This document shows positions 8,620-13,150 of a stretch of DNA of 16,785 nt, piece by piece. Position 1 is the first letter of the stretch. Each line of letters opens with the position of its first letter. The stretch comes from Nitrospina sp. (GTDB lineage Bacteria > Nitrospinota > Nitrospinia > Nitrospinales > Nitrospinaceae). The stretch spans positions 1 through 16,785 of the forward strand of contig SMVT01000029.1 in the NCBI GenBank assembly GCA_004357365.1, read 5' to 3'. Below the pieces are notes generated by a model that worked only from the letters and a program-made list of their open reading frames with translations, was not told the origin of the DNA and ran no database searches. A program made the translations under genes and the position numbers.

Positions 8620-8653
8620 ACCTCCCCCCTGTAAGGGGGGCCGGGGGGGGGTT
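8620..8653. repeat. REP-like palindromic element, copy 1
   Basis: A G/C-rich palindrome just after the rarA stop. CCCCCC (8624-8629), loop TGTAA, GGGGGG (8635-8640), followed by a G-rich tail CCGGGGGGGGG (8641-8651). The plan of stem, five-base loop and G-rich tail matches the element at 8711-8750 read in the other orientation, whose loop is the reverse complement (TTACA). The two form an inverted BIME-like pair. The hairpin could also help stop or stabilise the rarA transcript. Confidence 0.6.
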
Positions 8654-8710
8654 CTATTATAACTTCTCCTCTGGTTCATAACTCTTTATCGAAGTAAAAG
8701 CAGAAGGAGG

Positions 8711-8750
8711 AATCACCCCAGCCCCTCTTTACAAGAGGGGCTCAACCCTA
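8711..8750. repeat. REP-like palindromic element, copy 2 (inverted)
   Basis: AGCCCCTCT (8720-8728) and AGAGGGGCT (8734-8742) form a perfect nine-base-pair stem around TTACA. On the other strand the element reads stem, TGTAA loop, then CTGGGGTGATT, the same order as copy 1. About 58 bases separate the two copies. No REP-associated transposase is present in the window. Confidence 0.65.
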
Positions 8751-8803
8751 CCCGCTGGAAACTGCGCGAAGTGGTGCTTTTAATATGCCTTTTGCCCATT
8801 TAT

Positions 8804-8834
8804 TGCCCCGCTCCGGGTCCGGGCAGGGTTTTTT
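8804..8834 (+). terminator. Possible rho-independent terminator downstream of rarA
   Basis: TGCCCCG (8804-8810) pairs with CGGGCA (8820-8825) with one bulged C and a nine-base loop, followed by GGG and then TTTTTTCTTTT on the + strand. It would end transcription coming through rarA and the REP-like repeats before the leftward gene begins. The bulge and the three-base gap before the T-run make it less than ideal. Confidence 0.4.
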
Positions 8835-8888
8835 CTTTTAGGGGGGAAGCGGTTTTGGGTAAGGTGTTAGACTAAATTAGAGGCCCTA

Positions 8889-9335
8889 TCAAAATTCCAC
8901 TGCTTTTTGATGGATAATGGTAACAAGACCACCACAGTCTTTTGGAACCGTGTTGAGGTAACATTGTTTGCAATCATAAGTTAGCGAAAATCCAAATTCC
9001 CCCTTTTCCACACTTACCTGTAAAAATTCACGACCCACACCGTATTCCTTTGCTGATTTAATTTCATACTGTTTTCCGGACTTTATAATTATTGTTCTTT
9101 TATTATTGCCGGATGCGAATAAATCGCATTTTCTTCGCGCATGCTTAGTTTCTCCGCTCCAAATGGTTACTGTCCGTCCGGGGGCAAGGCGGTAGTCTTT
9201 TTTTAATATAATTTTATCCCCCGGTCCAAGTATTTCATGCCAAGCATATGTGGGATGTGGAACTATCAGCAAGAGGAATAATATTGAGGTTATGGTGTTT
9301 TTTTTAATAATATTTTTGAATATCAACGTTACCAT
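8889..9335 (-). CDS. Small secreted protein of unknown function
   Basis: The preferred start (complement of 9333-9335) gives 148 residues and is preceded by GAGGG five bases away (9341-9345 on the + strand); an upstream in-frame ATG at 9356 lacks such a site. The N-terminus MVTLIFKNIIKKN plus the hydrophobic stretch SILFLLLIV and the site PTYA before WHEILGPG is a classic signal peptide, so the mature part (about 115 residues) should be periplasmic or outside. It has four Cys, including a CKQC pair spaced from later CGG, and is otherwise rich in beta-strand-like alternation and Lys. I do not recognise the family. It is the second gene of a leftward pair, four or five bases to about 25 bases after the stop of the membrane protein at 9361, depending on the start. 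The block is visibly AT-rich compared with its neighbours. Confidence 0.65.
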   Translation of the reverse strand: MVTLIFKNIIKKNTITSILFLLLIVPHPTYAWHEILGPGDKIILKKDYRLAPGRTVTIWSGETKHARRKCDLFASGNNKRTIIIKSGKQYEIKSAKEYGVGREFLQVSVEKGEFGFSLTYDCKQCYLNTVPKDCGGLVTIIHQKAVEF

Positions 9336-9360
9336 TTGGTCCCTCGGTTGTATCATCCAC

Positions 9361-10266
9361 TTAAAGTCGCGCCGTCATTTTTTTAATATATTTTTTCCCA
9401 AAATCTGAAAGTTTGTATTTTTCGTCTTTAAAAGCTATGCAATTTGTATTTTCTAAAGCCTCCGCTGTATTTGAAATATTATTATCTGCGATACCAATAA
9501 GTCGGGCATAATTGATAAGCGATTCGACCGTCACTAATTCCTTGTCACCAAACCAAAGTAAAAGCAATTTAGTTTTTGGAACAAAAAACCCGTCTAAATA
9601 TATAAATTTATCTATTTCGGTACTTAAAGAAGAGTAAAGTATCGGCGCTGGCGCAAGAGCGGGCTTCCTTTCCTGAAATTCAGCTCCTGCAATTTTTTTT
9701 AATCCTAAGGCCTCAATTAAACCTCTTATTTCATATCTAAAAATATAGAGGCCCGGAGTAAAAAACAGAATTAGTAAAACAAAGGAAATCTCAATTATCC
9801 TTGATAGGCTAATAATAATTATTATTAGGTAAAATAAGCCATATAAAATTTTAAGATTTCGAGAAAGAAATATTTGGAGTTTATTCCAATACCAAGTTCT
9901 CATCCATTTAAACTGTGAATTTGAAAAGAAATCAATCTTCAAAGAGCCCGCAGTCCCAATATCAGATTTCCAATTTCCCTCTGCGGACTTATAGTCTGTA
10001 GTAAAGGTTAAATTGACTTCCCCATCTAAAGGAGGAACTCCAAAAAAACCTTGAAATTCATCCATGTTCATCTTGGCAGATCTACCCTCAATGGAGCCGG
10101 AAAGCCTGAAAGTGGAAGGACCGTATTGTTGGTCAAATAGAATTCCGTTGCCACTCAAAGTTTTTTCGGACCCTTCCATAGATAGGATTATCTTCCCGCG
10201 ATTGGTTCCAGAAATATATCCTTTCCAAAACCTTTCAATTTGGTTGGGTTTGTTACCAGAAGACAT
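9361..10266 (-). CDS. Membrane protein: N-terminal beta domain, two TM helices, C-terminal winged-helix-like domain
   Basis: 301 residues; I do not recognise the family. Residues 10-115 look like a compact beta-rich domain of short alternating strands and Gly turns (ERFWKGYISGTNRGKIILSM, then GPSTFRLSGSIEGRSAKM, then DGEVNLTFTTDYKSAEGNW). Residues about 139-154 and 157-177 are two hydrophobic helices separated by a very short turn (LSRIIE), so both soluble ends lie on the same side. Residues about 215-301 (IDKFIYLDGFF, then VTVESLINYARLIGIADNNI, then YKLSDFGKKYI) look like a winged-helix or helical adaptor domain. The start has a good Shine-Dalgarno (AAAGGA seven bases before the ATG). It is first in an operon with the secreted protein and divergent from the coiled-coil gene. 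Signal sensing at the membrane is plausible but inferred. Confidence 0.65.
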   Translation of the reverse strand: MSSGNKPNQIERFWKGYISGTNRGKIILSMEGSEKTLSGNGILFDQQYGPSTFRLSGSIEGRSAKMNMDEFQGFFGVPPLDGEVNLTFTTDYKSAEGNWKSDIGTAGSLKIDFFSNSQFKWMRTWYWNKLQIFLSRNLKILYGLFYLIIIIISLSRIIEISFVLLILFFTPGLYIFRYEIRGLIEALGLKKIAGAEFQERKPALAPAPILYSSLSTEIDKFIYLDGFFVPKTKLLLLWFGDKELVTVESLINYARLIGIADNNISNTAEALENTNCIAFKDEKYKLSDFGKKYIKKMTARL

Positions 10267-10313
10267 TTTTTATTCCTTTAAATTTCGTGTAACTGACCTA
10301 AATCTATCAAAGA

Positions 10314-10342
10314 TTGACAAATTCGGCAAGTCGAAGGATAGT
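10314..10342 (+). promoter_or_regulatory. Sigma70-type promoter for the 2TM coiled-coil gene
   Basis: TTGACA (10314-10319), a 17-base spacer and GATAGT (10337-10342, four of six matches to TATAAT) lie in the divergent gap, placing a start near 10349. The Shine-Dalgarno AAAGGGAG (10357-10364) follows, eight bases before the ATG at 10373. The perfect -35 and spacing make this likely. Confidence 0.5.
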
Positions 10343-10372
10343 AACCCAAATAAATTAAAGGGAGATATCGAT

Positions 10373-10909
10373 ATGGCCGCGATGAGAAATGAAAAGGAGG
10401 GAATTTATATCAAGATAGGTTGGGTGTTATTTGTTTGGGTGATCTTTCTATGGGTATTATGTTTTAATTTGGTTCTATTCGTTTTTCCCGATTTATCAAA
10501 AAATGGTTTATTTGGTGACTCTTTTGGTGTTTTGAATTCTTTATTTTCAGGCCTTGCTTTTGCTGGAGTGATTATAGCTATTTTTATGCAAAAAGATGAA
10601 TTAAGTCTCCAGCGGGAAGAAGTGAAAATGCAAAGAATAGAAACGGCTAGACTTGCGGACACCCAAGAAAAATCCACAAAAATTTTCGCTATCCAAGCAG
10701 AGGCTATGAAAAAAAGTGCCACTATAGGAGCCTTGAGCGCAAGTTTGGATGCGGTCAATAAATCCATCGAAGAAGCAGAACGTGATTTGGGCTCCTCTTC
10801 GCGAGCACCAGTGATGAAATTACTTACCGAAAAGAGAGGGGAAATTATAGGCAAGCTTTCAGATATTTCAGATGAATCGCTCGACGAGAAAAAAAAGGAA
10901 GAACCGTAA
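10373..10909 (+). CDS. Two-TM membrane protein with cytoplasmic coiled coil
   Basis: The strong Shine-Dalgarno AAAGGGAG (10357-10364) eight bases upstream fixes the start at 10373, giving 178 residues; the frame stays open further upstream but that stretch overlaps the opposite gene and is not coding. TM1 is about residues 14-34 (IGWVLFVWVIFLWVLCFNL), then the segment NGLFGDSFGVLNSLFSGLAFAG leads into TM2 (GVIIAIFMQ), followed directly by a long charged helix with LSLQREEVKMQRIETARL, likely coiled coil, to the C-terminus. The arrangement 'GDxFGxxNSLFSGLAFAG' plus 'QxxELxLQRxE' recurs in many small bacterial membrane proteins of unknown function, some near phage-defence genes; this is recalled knowledge, not a search result. 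It is AT-rich and divergent from the membrane protein at 9361-10266. Confidence 0.7.
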   Translation: MAAMRNEKEGIYIKIGWVLFVWVIFLWVLCFNLVLFVFPDLSKNGLFGDSFGVLNSLFSGLAFAGVIIAIFMQKDELSLQREEVKMQRIETARLADTQEKSTKIFAIQAEAMKKSATIGALSASLDAVNKSIEEAERDLGSSSRAPVMKLLTEKRGEIIGKLSDISDESLDEKKKEEP

Positions 10910-10921
10910 AATAGTTAATTT

Positions 10922-11002
10922 ATGGCCCTCTTCATCCCCCACAGATGCCCGAAATGCTTTGAGAGTGTGACGCTGATCCAGCCACAGCATAAAGGGAGAT
11001 AA
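10922..11002 (+). CDS. CPKC micro-ORF, copy A (26 residues)
   Basis: ATG at 10922, TAA at 11000-11002. The peptide begins MALFIPHRCPKCFESVTLIQ and ends PQHKGR. A zinc-knuckle-like CPKC is at residues 9-12. It starts 12 bases after the coiled-coil gene, so it could be translated from the same message, though no Shine-Dalgarno is clear. A second copy at 11553-11639 shares 18 of the first 20 residues. Four of six differing codons in that stretch are synonymous, which argues that the frame is or was translated. It may be a real small protein or the preserved 5' end of a longer lost gene. A hairpin (AAGGCG-AGG-CGCCTT, 11002-11016) follows at once but has no T-run. Confidence 0.4.
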   Translation: MALFIPHRCPKCFESVTLIQPQHKGR

Positions 11003-11043
11003 AGGCGAGGCGCCTTCACTCTGCACCGTAGCCTATTGAAAAT

Positions 11044-11095
11044 CCTGAGATATTTGACACCTCAGGCCATAGGGATATAATTGGGCCATTCCCAA
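11044..11095 (+). promoter_or_regulatory. Consensus sigma70 promoter with two operator-like inverted repeats
   Basis: TTGACA (11054-11059), a 16-base spacer and TATAAT (11076-11081) match consensus at all twelve positions, putting the start near 11088. The -35 sits inside the inverted repeat CCTGAG (11044-11049) / CTCAGG (11061-11066). A second perfect inverted repeat, TTGGG (11081-11085) / CCCAA (11091-11095), begins at the last base of the -10 and spans the predicted start. Such placement fits binding of a dimeric repressor, but no regulator is identified. The promoter reads into the Sel1-repeat gene, whose first in-frame ATG is at 11115. Confidence 0.75.
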
Positions 11096-11114
11096 CTTAC
11101 AGTGAGAGACCCTG

Positions 11115-11171
11115 ATGAAAACTCACGCCCAACGGGCAAGTGAAACCCAAGCCTATAAAGCTGGTGACTAA
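11115..11171 (+). pseudogene. Out-of-frame 5' segment of the Sel1-repeat gene
   Basis: ATG at 11115 (after GAGAG) opens 18 codons, MKTHAQRASETQAYKAGD, then TAA at 11169-11171. Sel1 proteins commonly read AY-x-AGDY-xx-AL-x-x-FKPLAEQGDA here, and the following frame supplies KKALEIFKPLAEQGDA starting at 11170. So the two frames belong to one ancestral gene joined at the A-run 11170-11175, where a single extra base or two missing bases (removing the Tyr codon) break it. Sequencing error, decay or recoding are all possible. Confidence 0.7.
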
Positions 11172-11550
11172 AAAAGCGTTGGAAATATTCAAACCTCTTG
11201 CTGAACAGGGAGATGCCGCTGCGCAATTCAACCTCGGGAATATGTACCTCTATGGTGAGGGAGTTCCGCAGGATTATGCCGAAGCAGCGAAGTGGTACCG
11301 CAAGGCTGCGGAACAGGGGGATGCTGAAGCACAAGCCATGCTTGGGCTTATGTACCTCAATGGTGAGGGAGTCCCTCAGGAAAATGTTCAGGCCCATAAA
11401 TGGTTCAACTTATCTGCTTCTCGCTCCCAGGGGAAGGACCATGATTATGCAGTTGACAGTCGAAATGATACTGAGAAAAGAATGACGCCAACTCAGGTGG
11501 CGGAGGCTCAAAAACTGGCCCGCGAGTGGGAACCTAAACCTGCTCAATAA
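11140..11550 (+). CDS. Sel1-like repeat protein, 5' end disrupted
   Basis: The intact frame from a GTG at 11140 gives 136 residues, but the original start was probably the out-of-frame ATG at 11115. Residues 14-85 hold two Sel1-like repeats (IFKPLAEQGDAAAQFNLGNMY, then GEGVPQDYAEAAKWYRKAAEQ, then GDAEAQAMLGLMYLNGEGV, then AHKWFNLSAS), each an alpha-alpha hairpin used for protein binding. The C-terminus (RMTPTQVAEAQKLAREWEPKPA) is the usual tail of small Sel1 proteins, so the gene is complete apart from the break. Longer members usually start with a signal peptide; none can be seen in either frame. A fully consensus promoter lies upstream. It is flanked by the two CPKC micro-ORFs, which form direct repeats 631 bases apart. 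Translation from GTG 11140 would be weak, as no Shine-Dalgarno precedes it. Confidence 0.65.
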   Translation: MKPKPIKLVTKKALEIFKPLAEQGDAAAQFNLGNMYLYGEGVPQDYAEAAKWYRKAAEQGDAEAQAMLGLMYLNGEGVPQENVQAHKWFNLSASRSQGKDHDYAVDSRNDTEKRMTPTQVAEAQKLAREWEPKPAQ

Positions 11551-11552
11551 CG

Positions 11553-11639
11553 ATGGCCCTCTTCATCCCCTACCGATGCCCGAAATGTTTTGAGAACGTG
11601 ACCCTGATTCAGATGCGGCTTAAACCCCACCATAAATAA
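11553..11639 (+). CDS. CPKC micro-ORF, copy B (28 residues)
   Basis: ATG at 11553, two bases after the stop of the Sel1 gene, TAA at 11637-11639. The peptide begins MALFIPYRCPKCFENVTLIQ and ends MRLKPHHK; CPKC is at residues 9-12. Compared with copy A the changes in the first 20 codons are H to Y, S to N and four synonymous codons (AGA/CGA, TGC/TGT, ACG/ACC, ATC/ATT), then the sequences diverge. The tight spacing suggests translational coupling to the Sel1 gene. A translated zinc-binding microprotein or a relic of a longer gene are both possible. Confidence 0.4.
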   Translation: MALFIPYRCPKCFENVTLIQMRLKPHHK

Positions 11640-11718
11640 AAGTTTTATCCCAAAAATTTAAAGATAATTGATACAATCGCCCGTTCCGAAACTCCCTTTA
11701 GAAAAATTAAAATTGAAA

Positions 11719-11928
11719 ATGGTGCAGAAAAAAAAGTTTACTGATGTCGAGTCCATTTTTAAAGGACGCCTGCGCGGCAATCAGGCCATGCTGACCGGCC
11801 TCGGCCTGACTCCGGAAGAAGCCCGCCTCCTCTGGCAGGCTCCCTGTATGAAAGAGATCAGCTGGCTGGACTTGGATGACAATCATCTGGGCGATGAAGT
11901 CTATGTCCGGAATGAAAGAAATAAATAA
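11719..11928 (+). pseudogene. Truncated copy of the LRR gene
   Basis: From the ATG at 11719 the frame gives 69 residues. It matches residues 1-60 of the complete LRR protein at 12691-13146 up to the first repeat (WLDLDDNHLGDE) and then leaves the alignment for VYVRNERNK and a stop. Only the first leucine-rich repeat remains, so the product is unlikely to fold as an LRR. The central 102 bases (11755-11856) differ from the full copy at just three positions, while both ends differ at about one base in four. The frame stays open upstream to 11668 but the homology and the AT-rich leader (AAAATTGAAA before both ATGs) support 11719. Confidence 0.7.
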
Positions 11929-11977
11929 AGCTTGAGTCTTCCAACCCGCCAAAGCAACGCCCGCGGGGAACCAAGTA

Positions 11978-12006
11978 TTGACAAGTGACAATTTACGGTT
12001 TACAAT
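11978..12006 (+). promoter_or_regulatory. Strong sigma70 promoter of higBA, start at or beside the toxin ATG
   Basis: TTGACA (11978-11983), a 17-base spacer and TACAAT (12001-12006, five of six) precede the higB ATG at 12013 by six bases, so the expected transcription start falls on or next to the start codon. ACAATT occurs twice in direct orientation (11988-11993 and 12002-12007) with 14-base spacing, and TGACA is also repeated, so HigA may bind here to repress, as antitoxins of this family do. Confidence 0.75.
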
Positions 12007-12012
12007 TAAAGA

Positions 12013-12291
12013 ATGATAACGGGTTTTAAGGATCGAAGGCTTAAACGCTTCTACGAAACAGGAGAGCGGGGGAAAATACAGTCCAAGCTTCTAGACCGCG
12101 TAGAATTTATTCTTTCTCTTTTAGATGTAGCAGAAACCCCGGAGGATATAAATGTTCATAGCCTTTATTTGCACCAGCTCAAAGGAGATAAAAAAGGAAT
12201 TTGGAGCGTAACAGTCAGAGCCAATTGGCGGATTATATTCCGCTTTGAAAATGGAAAAGCTTCTGACGTTGAAATGACCGACTATCATTAA
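12013..12291 (+). CDS. higB: HigB-type toxin (RelE/ParE superfamily mRNA interferase)
   Basis: 92 residues, the normal length. Toxins of this family cut mRNA at the ribosome. Recognisable family features are the opening FKDRRLKRFYETG, a helix with KLLDRVEFILSLLDVAETPEDINV, the motif LHQLKGDKKGIWSVTV, and the strand NWRIIFRFENGKASDVEMTDYH, which ends in the usual DYH. The start at 12013 agrees with where the family begins. It is placed before its antitoxin, as is typical of higBA and unlike most other TA orders. No real Shine-Dalgarno precedes it (the -10 sits there instead), so translation may be from a leaderless message, keeping toxin output low. Base composition is AT-richer than the flanking core genes, consistent with horizontal gain. 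Confidence 0.92.
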   Translation: MITGFKDRRLKRFYETGERGKIQSKLLDRVEFILSLLDVAETPEDINVHSLYLHQLKGDKKGIWSVTVRANWRIIFRFENGKASDVEMTDYH

Positions 12292-12317
12292 GAGGGATTA
12301 AGTAAGGAGTTATTACA

Positions 12318-12623
12318 ATGCCTATGAAAAAACCACAGCACCCAGGAAAAGCAATCCGCATTTCTTGTTTGGAGCCAAATAATCTAACTGTTACAGAAGG
12401 GGCAAAGATTTTGGGCGTAACCCGCCAGAACTTGAATAATATCGTCAACGGAAAAAGCGCTGTTTCTCCAGAAATGGCCATTAGAGTTGCCAAGGCTTTT
12501 GGCGGAACCCCAGACGCATGGTACAGAATGCAATCCGCTTATGCTATTGCCCAAGCCAAGAAAAAAGCTGGAAAAATAAAAGTTAAAACCTATAAATCCG
12601 AAAATATGCAGGTTGGAGTTTGA
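12318..12623 (+). CDS. higA: HigA antitoxin (XRE-family HTH)
   Basis: 101 residues. It neutralises HigB and represses the operon. The family opening KKPQHPGKAIRISCLEP is followed by an XRE helix-turn-helix: LTVTEGAKILGVTRQNLNNIVNGKSAVSPEMAIRVAKAFGG, with the recognition helix near TRQNLNNIV, then the family segment TPDAWYRMQSAYAIAQA and a Lys-rich tail that is probably flexible. It begins 26 bases after the higB stop and has a strong Shine-Dalgarno, AAGGAG (12304-12309), eight bases before the ATG. The good site contrasts with the missing one of higB and should favour antitoxin over toxin synthesis from the shared message. Confidence 0.92.
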   Translation: MPMKKPQHPGKAIRISCLEPNNLTVTEGAKILGVTRQNLNNIVNGKSAVSPEMAIRVAKAFGGTPDAWYRMQSAYAIAQAKKKAGKIKVKTYKSENMQVGV

Positions 12624-12690
12624 AAGTTGTTAACTTGACGGTATATGTTTGCTCTATCCGCACACCCATTTAAGTTATAAAAAATTGAAA

Positions 12691-13146
12691 ATGGTGCAGA
12701 GAACAAAATTTGAAGACGTTGAATCTATTTTTGAAGGACGCCTGCGCGGCAATCAGGCCATGCTGACCAGCCTCGGCCTGACTCCGGAAGAAGCCCGCCT
12801 CCTCTGGCAGGCTCCCCGTATGAAAGAGGTGAGCTGGCTGGACCTGGATGACAACCTATTGGGGGATGAGGGTGTCGCGGAGCTGGCGCAATGCGAACTT
12901 CTGGACAACGTGCAATACCTCAACCTCAATAAAAACGGGGTGACCGATGCCGGCCTCCAAAAACTCGCCCAGTCGAAATGCCTCCCCAAACTGAAACGCC
13001 TGCACCTTAAGCATAATTCCATCGAAGGACCGGGAGTCATAGCCTTGTTCGAGTCGCAAACCCTGGACGGCCTCACCACGTTTCAGATCAACGAAGGTTG
13101 GACCTGCAAGAAACGCGAAGGCTGGCGCTACCATCCCCAGCTCTGA
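12691..13146 (+). CDS. Leucine-rich-repeat protein (complete copy)
   Basis: From the ATG at 12691 the protein has 151 residues; a TTG at 12649 would extend it but homology with the truncated copy begins at the ATG. Residues 1-45 form a helical lead-in (MVQRTKFEDVESIFEGRL, then LGLTPEEARLLWQAP). Three ribonuclease-inhibitor-type LRRs follow: WLDLDDNLLGDEGVAELAQ, YLNLNKNGVTDAGLQKLAQ and LHLKHNSIEGPGVIALFES. A short C-terminal cap rich in aromatic and basic residues ends it (WTCKKREGWRYHPQL). There is no signal peptide, so it is probably a cytoplasmic protein-binding module; the partner is unknown. It ends 4 bases before serB and is probably translationally coupled to it. A weak promoter (TTGAAA 12620, TATATG 12642, 16-base spacer) lies at the higA end. 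Confidence 0.8.
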   Translation: MVQRTKFEDVESIFEGRLRGNQAMLTSLGLTPEEARLLWQAPRMKEVSWLDLDDNLLGDEGVAELAQCELLDNVQYLNLNKNGVTDAGLQKLAQSKCLPKLKRLHLKHNSIEGPGVIALFESQTLDGLTTFQINEGWTCKKREGWRYHPQL

Positions 13147-13150
13147 TTAC

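Noticed and set aside
10064..10372. Upstream extension of the 2TM coiled-coil frame.
   Set aside because: It overlaps the opposite gene and lacks a Shine-Dalgarno, whereas the ATG at 10373 has AAAGGGAG at the right distance and a promoter just before it.
11002..11016. Hairpin AAGGCG-AGG-CGCCTT as terminator of the micro-ORF.
   Set aside because: The stem is perfect, but no T-run follows and the loop is only three bases.
10922..11639. The 60-base direct repeats as attachment sites or target duplications of a mobile element.
   Set aside because: The copies differ mostly at synonymous codon positions, no integrase or transposase lies between them, and the length is far from that of target duplications.
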